Part shown: piece after piece, positions 24,011 through 37,100 of the stretch
Numbering within the stretch: position 1 is the stretch's first letter
Layout: each line of letters begins with the position of its first letter
NCBI RefSeq assembly: GCF_026230105.1
Contig: NC_079478.1
Location: forward strand, 8,075,653-8,139,652
Reading direction: 5' to 3'
Source: Diorhabda sublineata
Lineage: Eukaryota > Arthropoda > Insecta > Coleoptera > Chrysomelidae
Length of the DNA: 64,000 bases
Position numbers and translations under genes: made by a program
The notes under the pieces: model-generated
Databases searched by the model: none
What the model saw: only the letters and a program-made list of their open reading frames with translations
What the model was told of the DNA's origin: nothing

Positions 24011-25566
24011 TTTTTAAAGAATTACGAGGTGTATTCATCACTTACCAACTTTTATATAATATAAAAGTTGTCATTATAATTCAAAATTATAAATAATAAT
24101 TCAATTAATTTTTCTTCTATAAACTTGACTTGATCACAGAACACGATTTAACAAATCTCCATACAGATCTCAATAAATGATTCATTTTGATATAGGAATA
24201 CGAACCCTCACAGAGCCTAGTTGCTAAGATATAGGGTGTTCAAAATTTTAAATCATAAATTTGCCATAAATCAAGAATTTTTTTTTCAAATTTGTAGAAC
24301 CAATATGCTCCTTAATAAAATGATATTTTGATATAAACAACCTTTGGCAAAATTGAACCAGTGGCGTGCTGTCAGCCTCTATTTTTTACACCACTAGAGC
24401 AAATTCTTTTTTAAATTTTGTTTTAAATTGCCATATTATTTTCAGTTAAAAAACTAATAACCTTTTGTGGAGCTAAACTGAACGGAGCTGTAGAAATTTG
24501 CCTCTAAACAAAAGTCTGCAAGCTAGTAAGTAATTTATAAAATAATTAATTAATCATTTAAACTCGAATAATGATTAAACGTAAATAGATCAAAACAAAA
24601 ATTATTCATAATCTCAATTTCAAACAAAAATGTATTACATCAATAACAAAGTTTTTTCATTGAAAAACTTGTCTTTGAGAATAAATCTTTATGGGATTGA
24701 ATGATTTCTGCCGCAGCTCGAATTCTAGCTATTAGATTTTGTTCAGATTCGATGATTGTTTGGTACTCTGATTCCATTTCTTTACCGGCCCAGACAATGA
24801 GGCATGAGTCAAACTTTAAAGCAAAAAATTTAGCCTTCCATAACCGTCAAATCCATATAAATACACTCAAATAATATATAAACGTAAATTTATATTTCAT
24901 TTTATTTCTAAATAAGTGTTTTTGTCGAAACATCTTGACTGTATATTTGTAATTTTTTTGACATTATTCCTAATCTTATTTGAATTAAGCAGAAGAATTT
25001 TGAGGTACATTAAAATGAACTTACGACTATTATTGATAATTTATTACATTTTTGAGGTATTTAAATTTGAAAAGTGTAATATAGTAGATTGTATCTCCTA
25101 ATTCTAATGTCATGCACTCAAATAATTAATTAATATATTATTAATAAATAATACTCACTATCGTAATCGGCACGAGAAGGCTTTTTTTAAATCACTGTTG
25201 GTCACTGATTCAGAAAGATGAAAAATCTTATAATACATAGGACTGGGGATGACGAGAACAAGTATTTCAACCAATTTTTGAACCATATTCACCCAAAATA
25301 ATCAAACAATTCGATATTTTATTTATGAATATCCTAACATTCCAAATAAATTTTACTTTTGTACATTTTACAATTAAAAATAATTCAAGATGTGGCAGAG
25401 GTTTTAACACGCAAGAGATGGAGTTAGGTAGTGGACTCAGTGGTATGTGCGCGAATATTACTAAGAAACGACGTCATCGGTATTGCGCAAAATCTATAAT
25501 GGCTTGTATGGGTAGCTAAGTTCTCATGTAGAATACTAATTGCAAAAATTAGACGATAGTTAATTG
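24011..25566. other. Intergenic, no gene recognised
   Basis: AT-rich. A plus-strand open frame at 25325-25519 ends with a basic, Cys-containing stretch (KKRRHRYCAKSIMACMGS) and adjoins the small ORFs listed next, but shows no family signature. Confidence 0.35.
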
Positions 25567-25860
25567 ATGAGGTATGTATCTAGAAGAGAACAAAATATGA
25601 GGTGTGAACTACCAAGAATAAGGAAGGAGCGTCGGACTGGCAAAAATTCCGCAAATATTCAGTACACAGATCTGCGATCAACAATTGTGCCACACATTGA
25701 AAATTTTCCTGTGATTAAATTCGAAAGAACAGCTTCCATTACACGAATGACTAGTAATACCGAATACAGCGAATTATTACCCGATTCAGTGTCTCTTGAA
25801 CTAGATTTTATAATTTCTGGAGAGTTTACTGACTTAGAAAGAGACTTGAGCCTACCTTAA
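25567..25860 (+). CDS. Small ORF of unknown function (97 codons)
   Basis: I do not recognise this protein. From ATG 25567 it is a hydrophilic, charged product with a basic first third (RIRKERRTGK) and an acidic C-terminus (SGEFTDLERDL), no signal peptide and no membrane helix. The local base composition is less AT-rich than the flanks, and the amino-acid mix looks protein-like. It is followed after 55 bp by another small ORF on the same strand. It may be chance, an exon of an unrecognised gene, or a relic. Confidence 0.25.
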   Translation: MRYVSRREQNMRCELPRIRKERRTGKNSANIQYTDLRSTIVPHIENFPVIKFERTASITRMTSNTEYSELLPDSVSLELDFIISGEFTDLERDLSLP

Positions 25861-25915
25861 CTTGAAGCAAAAATATCAGATTCATGCTAAAACAATATAA
25901 TTTTCTTGAGAGGAC

Positions 25916-26095
25916 ATGGATGTAAGTGATGTAAGAAAACGTGAGAAAATATTCTCTAGATTTTTTCCAAAGGAAGACGGACTTTATTATCAGAATAGTA
26001 TGAAACGTTTATTTGTAGCAATAGGAATCTCGTTCGTTCTTTTGACTTTGCTTCGACGACTCTACATAAAGCTTAAAAGCAATCCTCCTTCATAA
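25916..26095 (+). CDS. Small single-pass membrane ORF (59 codons), unknown
   Basis: I do not recognise this protein. The ATG-initiated frame reads MDVSDVRKREKIFSRFFPKE, then a hydrophobic helix (RLFVAIGISFVLLTLLRRLY, about residues 32-51) flanked by Arg/Lys, and ends KLKSNPPS. The layout (charged cytosolic N-terminus, one helix, basic tail) would suit a small tail-anchored protein. It lies 55 bp downstream of the 97-codon ORF. No homologue is known to me, so a chance ORF remains possible. Confidence 0.3.
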   Translation: MDVSDVRKREKIFSRFFPKEDGLYYQNSMKRLFVAIGISFVLLTLLRRLYIKLKSNPPS

Positions 26096-26734
26096 TGGGA
26101 ATAAATCTTCATCTGTAGCTCTAACTCAATTGATAATGCTCAAAGAAAATTTCTAAAACATTAGAATAGTGATTCAAACTTTGAGATATCAAGAGTATGC
26201 CTAGCAAGTGATGGAGGATTTCAAGATGGTAGGTTTTCAGTGGTCTTTTGTGTGGACCTTACGAGGATCCTTCTGTCCATGTCATCTTAGTTTTTACCCG
26301 TACACATCTTTTATTTAGTAATGTGTCTGCTCACTAATCTGTAGAGATCCAATGCCCAGGAGAGCCTTTATGTTGATATTTTCGCCACTGTTATACCCCG
26401 TAGCATCAATTCTTCAAGTTTTTCTAGAGCCGCCATGGCCGTTTTTTGATAGTCTTCTACTTTCAGATCAGAGAACAACAGTTTAGTCTGGGAATGAGGC
26501 TCACCTCAGGATTAAGTTAAGTAGTTGAATTTTTAAAACCAGGAGCTGTAGGTGCGGTTGTTATTTCAACAAAAATTTGTTCTAGAACATTGGTTAATAA
26601 TTTCGAAGCATATAGTCAACGTAATAATGCTCAGAATAAGTACTTACGTTATCAAAAGAAAATGTTTTGTGGAAAATAATACTATTGAAAATTTAACATA
26701 ACAATTATTCATCTGGTGTTGATTTTGGAAACTA

Positions 26735-27011
26735 GACATTTATACATTACCGTTTGGAAAGCAGTGAAAATTCTTTGACTCTTGTTTTAATAAAAATCAT
26801 ACTCATTGTAATTCTGAAGTGCTTGGTGAAAATTCTTTTGACCAATATATATTATACTGGTGATACCAATGATTGTTGTGTTCTGTATTGTGATTCTTGC
26901 GCAAAACGATCTAATTGTAACGAGAGCACGAAAGAAAAGTTTTGTTCTAAAAATCTAGGATTGAGAGAGCCTATAATAGAAAGACGACCAGGACCGGATC
27001 AAGATTTCTAA
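26735..27011 (+). CDS. Open segment with hydrophobic helix and Cys-rich tail, possibly an exon
   Basis: The frame opens after a TAG at 26732-26734 that could also be a splice acceptor. It has no early ATG. It encodes a hydrophobic stretch (LTLVLIKIILIVILKCLVKI) followed by a Cys-rich segment (DCCVLYCDSCAKRSNC and KEKFCSKN). Its 3' end runs into the hAT-type MITE that starts at 26989, so the last residues before the stop are transposon-derived. No family recognised. Confidence 0.2.
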
Positions 27012-27201
27012 TGCCCGAGGCTAAAATAATGATTGGACCTCCTTAAGAAATTCGGAAACACGGAAAAATTTAAAAAATAATATCAATCAATATTTGTGGT
27101 ATCAACACGTTAAAAAATACAGAATGTTTTCCAAATGATGGTGCCCTCTTGGACTTGGGGCCCGGGGCTATAGCCCCCTCAAGCGCTTAATCCGGCACCT
27201 G
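26989..27201. mobile_element. hAT-type MITE with 8-bp target duplication
   Basis: The element begins CAGGACCGGATCAAG and ends CTTAATCCGGCACCTG. The inverted ends agree apart from one base insertion and two mismatches. The flanks AAGACGAC (26981-26988) and AAGATGAC (27202-27209) match at 7 of 8 positions, as expected for an older hAT insertion. The 213-bp interior is non-coding and contains the palindrome GGGGCTATAGCCCC. Confidence 0.75.
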
Positions 27202-27209
27202 AAGATGAC

Positions 27210-27770
27210 GGAAAAATGCAGTTCAAATTGTAAAGCCGCTATATTTATATATGAAAATATGTTCCCTCTATTTCAATAGAGTTGAGTGTTCCATCATGGT
27301 TTTTTGAACAAATTTGAAAAACAATATCACGTACTCAGTTCAACATTAAATTAGATTGCTAATTTGCTTTCTCAATACTTCAATTGTTCCTATATTACAG
27401 TATGTAAAGAAAAATTCTCGAAAATATATAATGACTACATAAAATTGGAAATATATTAAGATTAGAAGTACTTGTGTCAAATTTGACTTTCTTTACTCTA
27501 AAGCTGGCATTTAATTTTGAATTACCAATGGTAGTAGTTCATTCTGATCATTAGATGTTTTCACTTCAATAGTTACGTATTAAACATTAAAAATATATCC
27601 AATCTGTAAATTGTTGAATAATTTGGGTTATTGAAGAGTCCAAAAATTGGTTTGATAATGACAATGCTTAAAAAACTTACTTGGTAGTAATGTCCAAAAG
27701 GTGTATATATTCATAACGTTAATTCGATATATGAACGGAATTTTTGAAAGACGATGTGCTCAACATTGAG
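27210..27770. other. Intergenic, downstream of SCAI, nothing recognised
   Basis: AT-rich sequence between the MITE and the open extension following the SCAI stop. No motif seen. Confidence 0.4.
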
Positions 27771-28133
27771 CTATGTGAATAGTATCACCGAAATTGAATG
27801 TTTCGAATTGAGATACGCCCTAAAGGACATCTCATATTCTAATTTGCGCTTCTTATCGATAAGTAATAGAGATGCTAATCCCAAAACAGGCAGGTACTTG
27901 CAAACTAATCTGCCGCATAATGTATAAAGAGTCCAAAAAAATTGTAAAGCTCTTATAATCATCCACAAAAAACGCGTGTTTGTAAGCAAAAACACTATGG
28001 CGAAGGCAATTAGCATTACTATACGAATGAACGACCTATCTCTTGCTTCGCATCCATCCTCATGGATATGCCGTGAAGATGATGTCGAGTTTTTATTAAA
28101 CCCCACACATGGCCATGAGGACGACGCCCTGGA
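27771..28133 (-). other. In-frame 120-codon open extension after the SCAI stop codon
   Basis: Directly after the SCAI TGA (28136-28134) the same frame stays open for 120 codons to a TAG at 27773-27771. It encodes a polar segment with HIHEDGCEARDRS, then hydrophobic segments (IRIVMLIAFAIVFLL; MIIRALQFFWTLYTL; LPVLGLASLLLI) and a basic tail KKRKLEYEM. No ATG occurs near its start; the first in-frame Met is at the first helix. It could be a stop-readthrough extension, an alternative exon, or chance. An AATAAA inside it (28092-28097) argues that many transcripts may end early. Confidence 0.35.
28092..28097 (-). terminator. Candidate poly(A) signal of SCAI
   Basis: AATAAA on the minus strand, 36 bases after the SCAI TGA. 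If used, the 3' UTR is very short. Confidence 0.45.
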
Positions 28134-31100
28134 TCATTCGACCTCATGACTTTCCATGAAGTGAGTTCGCACTTCAAGGTGTGCCGCGAGATCCAGTACG
28201 AGGTGCTGTAATGATGGATGTTCTAATAAGTCTGCTTCGGGTAGTGGAGGTTGACATCTCGGACGGTACTGACGACCTTTAAACGCTCTGTGAAGATGTA
28301 GCACTACGTCGCAGAATACATATCGCAACAACAATAAACGAAGAAAATCGTCACCAAAAAATTGAAGATATGAGGATTCTAGAATAACAAACAAACACAA
28401 ATACAAAATAACTATTCAACTATTTTAGTATCTAAATGAAGAAATAATTCATTTGGAAGATAAGTTCAAAAAGTGTTCAGTTGTATACGATAAATAAAAC
28501 CCGTCCAAAATGAGCTGGTCTTGACGAAGGATATGGTATGAATGTAACAAATGTAGATGAATTGAGGTATGCCGAGTTAACAAATTTAATATCATTTTTG
28601 ACTCAAACAGTTCATTATTAAGAAAACGACTTTTGTTGTACAAAATAATATAGTAAGTATGACCTAAAATAATTATTATAAAATTTACCCTGATGCGAAT
28701 GTGGCGCCACCTCTATTCAACACATTTCGACGAACAATTTTTCATATACGTACCTCTACCCTCCATAGAACAGTCCAGGAGGTTAGTGAATTTTTGTAGT
28801 AATTATTCTCCCAATGTATCATCATTCAGCAATCACTGCTGCTAACTTAAACCATTTTGCTCGGTTTTTGCCATTTTGGATCCAGTTGGAAGATATCCTT
28901 CTCAAATGATCGTCCTCATTCTAGTATGCTCTATTTATTACATCCGTCACTTTTGTTTTCCTATGCAGTTGTTTGCTTCGGATTTTATCTCGTATTGTCA
29001 CTCCTAACATAGACCTCTCTATTTTTTGTGTTAATATTTATGTTTCCGAGCCATAATCAATACCGAAGGAACGTACTGGTTAAACACTTAGTGTGTCGGT
29101 ATATCTGACATGAATACAAGCTCAGCTTACCAAATGCAGCTCGAGTCAGTCCTATCCTGTTTAGTTCATAGGTTTGATTGACTTTTTCCATTCGGTTTTA
29201 AAGTCCTACTAGTTATTTGTAGGATGTTACTTATTTCTTTTCTTTCTAATATTAGGTTACGATTTGTCTTAAATTGGATTTTGGCAATGTTTGTATTTTT
29301 TACTCTTTGGGAAGCTGTAGATATGGGAGCATTTTATTTACCTCGTTTATTCAGTATGAGCTCTTCACATCACTCAAGTTTATTCCCTTACTGTCTAGTT
29401 AGGTCTTTTTAAACCTTTATTTGTTGTAAAATTTTTGTCACCTTTTCTAACGCCCTTTCCGATACTGAACAGATCTGTCTCTGCATGAATTTAAACCTTT
29501 CTTGTTGTATACTGATCTATACGCCATAATATAGAAATATAGCGGTGGTCTAGACGGCAATAGCTTCAAGCAATTAATGGTGGTTTATGGAGTCAAATTC
29601 TTTTTCATACTAAACGAATATCTTTTGTTCCATAATCCAGCTCTGAAGACTCCTTGTTCTCTACGATGATATAGGTCAATTGTGTTAGTCAGTAATGATA
29701 CTGGTGAACAATTTATATAGATGTGTCAGCAGGCTTATCGGTCAATAATTCTTTAGATTTGTGATGCTGCCATTCGGGTGCGGAATAATCACAGTAGCAT
29801 TGTTCCATACTTGTGGGGTTGATTCTTTCTTCCAAGCATTTATTGAAAAGTTCGATGATTGCTTTGAGAAGTTGAAGAGTGTACCATATGCTTCAATTTA
29901 CTTCCATCTTGCACACACTTTTCTGTAGTTAAGTTTGTGGGTAACAATATGATAAACTTCTGAACCACAAACTTTTGATCAACTTGTTAATAGGGAGGCG
30001 CCTGCGACAAGTCTTATTGGCGCTGTGCCGCCCAGTTCATTCTTTCCGTGAAATGATCCAATATTAATGTTATTTTTTTCTATTACCAGTTAAAAAAAGT
30101 ATCTAATGATTATTCGTTTATGTTGTTTTGGTAGTACCTAAATTATCTTTATCTAAATCAAAAGGAAATCGAAAAATATCCAAATTCTTTCGTAACATTT
30201 TTTGAAGCATCCAGAGAAAATGAGATAATATAAATTTGATGTTGCTAGAATTCAATGGGTTTTTATTATTGTATTCTTCAACAAGTAATAAACTCACGTA
30301 GCAATAATAACGTTCAATTACAATTTCGAAGGATAAGAGGATGGAAGAATATGAAAAATAAACATATACGTACCGACTCGAGATCTAGTGAAAAGTCGAG
30401 AAGCCTCCGTTACGAATCTATCAACGAAACTTTGACATCTTTCCCAATGGTGAATTGGAATGGTTGTCAAATTACAGCAATAACAGAAGGCTGTCAAAGG
30501 TGAATGAAGGAACAGTGTAAATAGAGAACCATTGTGCTGTTGATCTAAGAAATAGGATATATTTGTCAGTTGATACGAATTAATTAACAAATCCTTAATC
30601 ATATTAAGAATAAGGACTAATAAAATATGTAAAGCTATATAACGAAATAAGTCATTGCTGCTAAACAAAAATCTTCTTCGACTTTCATAATATTTGCATA
30701 AAAGAGTTGGAATCTAAAATACTTCTCGTTTACAATTTGAACGTTCCCTGTATATTTCCGTTGTTTTTATGTACCGTCATAAGTAAGAAACAATTGAATA
30801 TGTTTTAAACAAAAAAACATTAAGAAATAAAATTTGTATCTGTTTCTGTAATTAGGCGATAAATCGTATTGCAGTGCGGCTAATTTCTCTCTAATAACAG
30901 CGGACGAATGAGCCAGAATTTTTCTGTATATGGAATAAAACTCTGTTCGAAGAAGTGGTTTTTTATGCGGTATCAGAACGTGCCAGAAAATCGGCTAGTT
31001 ATCGCTTTTTATTTTTTTAAATACACAATAAATAAAACGTCTTTTGAGCCCCGAAACATTATGGACATGTGACTATGACCTGGGCACGATTTTTTGATTT

Positions 31101-34100
31101 CTTGGGAGCACGATTCTCGAACAAAGTCAACTGTATTTTTGATTCTGGATTATAATGATGTACCCAAGTTTTATCTGCTTTCACTTATCGACCGAAAACT
31201 TCACATGGATTGCATTTGAATATATCTAAACATTTGTGTGAGCTCTTGATGCTAGAGAGCTTTTGATCAGCTTTAAACGACTGTGGAACCAACCAAACAA
31301 GATAGTTTTTTTTATGTAAACTTCTAGACAAAATATTGCATAATCATCCGGTTGAAATATTTACGTCATTAGCTATCTCAGGTACTTTTAATCAACCACC
31401 CTTAAGTACAAGAGTACTGATTTTATTATAATGATTATTATAATATTCAGCATTATTCTTGTTCACTTTTAAAAGTAGAAAACCAATAACGCGGACGGAG
31501 CACTTAGAGAGTAATTTTTACGTATCTTTTCGTCGGTTTCCGTCTGTAGCAGCGATATCTCTTCACAGGAAGCATGTAGCAAGGTTGGGTTTTTTGCATT
31601 TAGTTCCTGTATAACTGTAGATGTGCCGAGACGAAATAAATTTTGGGCATTATTAGGAAAAAATTAATCAAAATGTGGTTTTTCCCTTACATTTGCAAAA
31701 TTGAGTGCTCACTAAATTGATACTTTTCTTTATGAACCATATTTCTCATTTCATAAACCAATTATTATGAGAATTGTCAATAAACTTCATTTTATAGATC
31801 AAGATTTTTGTTAATATATAATGATTGCTAACACGCCGAGATTTCGACAACTTTTTTATTCGTTTTCTCCACAACAAGGAATACAGTTTTCAGTATAAGT
31901 ATTAAAATGTTTCATAATTACGTGAAATTATGACAGATGACCTCAGAAATATGGCCGAAACTAACAATATGAATGATATACCTAATGAAAGAACAACTCA
32001 AACAGTTTATAAGTGCTCAATGTGAGCACCATTTGTCGAACGGCACAAATCAAGTTATATTCGAGATCATTCCGAACGTTGATAAGGTTGACATCGGCAG
32101 TTGTAACAGATGTCATAGTCTTGCCAATAAAGACACAAACAATTCTTGAAGTTTCAAAAATTAATTGAAACCTTCATGAAGCGCCATTATAACATATCAT
32201 AAATACATAACATATAAATACTGTTACGAACAAGTCCATGACATGGGACGTGAAGCCGTTCTTGTCCGGTTATTATGGAATTCTAAAAGTTGTCGAATTT
32301 GCGGAACGTTTGATATGCTTTTTATAAACAGCAGAGAGTTATTTATGCTGTTTTTTTTCTAATTTCTAGAAAAGTCTTTTTATTTATTTGTTTTACTTGT
32401 TTATTTTCTAGAATTTTTGTGAAATTCTTTTTGGGTATATAAAGGAGTTTGTTTAGCGGAATTAATTAAAAATCGTAATGAATGGTACAACATAGAAAAG
32501 TAACCAGTGAATTTAAATAAATCATATAAGTTAGTTGAGTATTAGTGATAAGTTAATTTTGATAAAGTGTTTAAATAAATTAAATGAGTACAAGACAGTA
32601 TTTATGAATTCCCAACGATAGAAATAGTATAAATAAATCAGAAAAACATTACAATACGCTATAGTGTATAAAATATTAATGTAAAAGTCACAACAAACTA
32701 TTTATTTCTCTTGGAAAAACAGAACTTTCTTTTTTTGCAAGTTTTAGGAGCCTGGGACCTGGAATGGGTACATAATGGTCTTTATGGATATTGAATAGTT
32801 AGTCTTATACCTGAATATGTCTTAGACACCCCGCTTATAAAGCGGGATGGCTGAGTAGAAACCGTTAGATTCATACGATGAATATAAATAAAATATCGCC
32901 ATATTTCTCATACAAAAAATGTAATATAGAAAGTTACACTTAACACAATTAACATTACCTTGGAAAGCTGGAGGTGTATCTTGTGGCGACATTAACGTAA
33001 CCAATGGCTGTCCAAAATATCTGGGAATGTGTTGAAAAACGAAACTATTGTCTGAATCTACTATAACAAATAGAGGTCTCCTTGTGAATGGATATAAATC
33101 ACCAGGATAAAGGCAGTGAGCTTCTTTTTGTTTTTTGTGATCTCCGTCTCTTCGGCTACTAGTTAGAACACCACCAAGATCATAACCCACTGGAAAAGAT
33201 ATGTATGTTGAAAATAAATTATAAATCATAATATCACACTAATATTAACGAGGACTAATCTGGGAAAAATCAAGGGAGCGTAGCGTAGATACAAAAATTA
33301 GTGTAACTTCGGAAATCATGGAAATACAAAAGTGTATTGATCTTAATGGAGAATATTTGGATAAACAATAAAGCCATATCCAATTATGAATATTTGCCTG
33401 CCTGAATTATTTGAAAAACATTTATTCAACGTTACTGTATGAAACATTGTCTTAGGTTTACTGAAAAAACATTTGTTACTTACTGTCTTCAGGATGTTTT
33501 GTAGTCGAAAAACAACCATCAGCCGATAAATATAGTAACAGAGCACCATTGGTTGGTAGTTCTTTGAAACCACTAGCTAAGAATACTAAGACGTGACTTA
33601 AAGTGGGTTTGTACAGTAAATATTTATGAGGATTTTCTCTTCTTGAGGGCCTATCACCATTTTCAATGTAACTGAAATAAATAAAATCAATAAAGAATTT
33701 TTTACAATATTATCCTAATGCATTAAAAGGTCTAAGAAATAAGAAACTGAAGAAATTTATTATCCTAATTTTCATTCAAACATTTTTTTATATCAAACTA
33801 AAGATAAAACTGTACAAAACAAAAATATGAAAATAAGTCGCCGATTTCCAGGTTCATTGCTTCAGGGAAGCTGGTGTTATGAAAAAGAAGACACTATGAT
33901 ATTTACTAAGGCTAAGGATGCTACAAAAGATCGACGACTTGGTATGGTAGTTCATTTTGCGACACCTGCTCAAAACACATGCTACTACAGCTGCGATTAC
34001 AAGTCAATCTGTCAAGTGGATACTTTTTAGAAAAATTAAAACTTGGTGCCAAACAAGCATTGTACGTCGGATGTCCCATAAATTCGATGTTGTGACTGAT

Positions 34101-37100
34101 CAAATATGTTTTTGTTTGGACTGATTCGTGAGAGCTCGCATTGTCGTGGTGGAGAATAAATTTTGAAGATTTCTGGCAAACAAATGCTGATGTACTATTG
34201 GGAGTTTATCGTTCTACTTTGTTCTAATGGAATGGTTGCGAGAAGTCCAGTTATAAAACAGGCGACAATTTGCTCCAAAGTGCTTCTTGCGCGAATAACT
34301 TTTGTTGGATTTGGCTAGTCTTAAAGGGCCTATACTGTCGATTGTGGTTTAGAAGTCTTCTAAAGCACCGTGGTTGATTTTTTTCAGCATTTCTTTGCAC
34401 CAATCGACACGAGCTTTTTTTTGTAGAGAATTCCAAATTGTGCAGTACCTAACGCGACCAAATCTTTTCGACTGCCAAATATTCATGCAATATTTAATGT
34501 ATGCCTCAATGTCACTGCTAGTCACATGAAGATCTTGCAATATCAGTTTACGCACGGTATCCATGCTTTCTGGCACAACAGTCGATTTTGGACGAGGCAC
34601 TTCTAAGCAAATGGTCGACTATCTTTTCGGAATAACTGGACATGTCACCACCGCTCCATTAGAGCAACGTAGAATGGAGCACCAGCATTTGTTTGCCAGA
34701 AGAGTTTTAACAAATAACGCAAACTTATCGCATGAGACGAATGTCCAAATTTTCAGTTAATATGCGGTATACCGCACTTTTTGAAATGCCTACTATGTCT
34801 GCTAGCTCGCGCATTTTCAATCGACGATCATATAGTACCGCTTTGTGGATTTTATTCAACATTTATGGATTAGTCACCGCATAATACTCGCCGTTGATAG
34901 TTTTTCCTTTTCCAATGGAAATTATCCCATGCGCCTCCCAAAAAACTGACGCCATGATCTTGCCTTGACTTGCCTTCTTTGAATCGTTCCTTCCATTTCG
35001 CTTTATTTCTGTGAAACATTGCCAAACACTTTGGTCGACCACTGAGATGCTGGTCTTCGCACGTCGTACGGACTGGTTTAAACTCTGTTACCCAACATTT
35101 TACTGCTGATAACAGAGGAGTAGTCTCACCCAGAATAGAACGTAGTTCAGTTTTTATAGTGGTTGAGCTAAGACCTTTCAAGTATTGTATTACATAACGA
35201 TGACCAAATATTGATAGCTGCCAAACAAATACTAAACAGTGTAGCGTCTTCAAATTTGTGCTGTATAGATTGTATCATTCTAATACAGTGGTATTTTTCA
35301 AGCAATTCTAGGTCAGGCCAGGTGCTTCTGGGACCCTCCTCATACTGCCACCACACAACACAGTTACATTGTATGAAAGAAGGTACACTGATTTTACCTT
35401 TTTCCAAATGGTCCAATTCAATTGACTTTATATTAGTTTCGCGTTTTTTTTTGAATTATCCAATTTTCTATTGCAAATATTCTTGTAGGGATATTTATTA
35501 CATTATTTATTTCTCATTTATGGTTTTATTCATAAAAGTATATCTTTTCTGTTTCCCAATTCCGGGTCTATTTTCTTTTCTTCTGTTATGTCTAGATATT
35601 CATTAAGCGAAATTCTTGTTCTGATGTTTTCTTTGCTTTTGATGTCTTCACTGTGTCGATATTTATTTCTTTCGTGTATTATAGCAATTATAAGTAGGTA
35701 TTTTAGATCAACTGATTGTGGAAATTGTGGAATTGTGGAAAAAAATTCAAACTATTACAAAATTCACCATATTTGCCAGATTCGATCCTTTTCACTTTTG
35801 GATGTCACGAGATAATTCTTATCTGGAAAACTCCACCGAACTAAGAGATAACAGCAGTCGCAGATGCGTATTTCGCATATAATTACAAACACATTTTTCA
35901 AGATATTCTCTGTAGTCTGTACTCACCCTTTCGGCGGATTAATTCCATAAGGAACTCTTCCTGGTGCTGGAGACGCATCGTAAATATGATTAAAATCTTC
36001 CTGAGGTTCTCTTTCCAGAGTTTGAATCATGCGGAACATATCCATTGTTAATTCAGAAAACTTTACTTGCTCAGAAGCGCTACCTATTATCAATATCTCT
36101 TGAAGAGTTAAACTCATATATTGCGACTTTTCTACAGGCGGTGTTGTTAAAGGACTCAATCTAAAACATATACATATTCGTATATTGTGATATTAAGATT
36201 ATTGAGATCTTGAGCTCTTCAGAAATCATTGGAGACTGATAGGGATTAGCATGCAAATAGTGTCACAAACATTTGATGATTGGAGGAAAATAACAGATAG
36301 GCTAGAATCTCATCATCTGTATTGATGAATTATTAGAGAAAAGACACTAATAAATAAAATAAAATTCTCCAACTTTTCACCTCTTTCACTGCTTATGTGT
36401 TTTTATTGATTAATCGTCTTGATTCTGAAGAAGACAGAAATAGGTCTAAATGTCATTATTTTTACCTTTTTCAAAAACTAGAAAAACTAGACTGAATAGA
36501 TAGAACTAGACGTGTTCTCGAGAATGACTCTTTTCATCAAAGAAATAATCACAACTCAAACTCACAAATCCTCAAAATGTATGTTTTAACCTGTTATCAG
36601 TAAGAATTTCCGGAAAAAGCTCAAATCCAGCATGAACTACGAACATTACGTCCACAAAACTAAATATATGAATAAAATTCAAAAGAAAGAAACTAATATC
36701 TAGAGGTGAAACTTTTTAGTTAACGAAATTTGGAAACTACGCCACATATTGACATAAACCAGATAACCCCACAGCCAGAAGTCTAGAAGAGTTTAATCGC
36801 AAGAGCGTGGAGGCCAAATCTGGTCACAAAATCGGGAAATTATACGACTAGGTGCAATCTCGTGTAAGATCTTATGACACGTGGTAGCGTTCTGCTAAAA
36901 CCACATGTCGTCAAGATCAATCCAAATGAGGCATAAGAAACTGTGTTACCATAGCACGATAACGTTCACCATTTACCGTTACTGCGTTACCTTCTTTGTT
37001 TTTGAAGGAAAACGGTCCAACAGTGACCGTTGTAGATGCATTGCTTTCTGATGAATCATTCATGGATTTTTTCTACGATCCGAACCGAACCAGTAGTTCC

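Noticed and set aside
34563..34760. Plus-strand ORF starting MLSGTTVDFGRG
   Set aside because: Its first part is the reverse strand of mariner family A and the rest an inverted mariner fragment, so it is not a gene.
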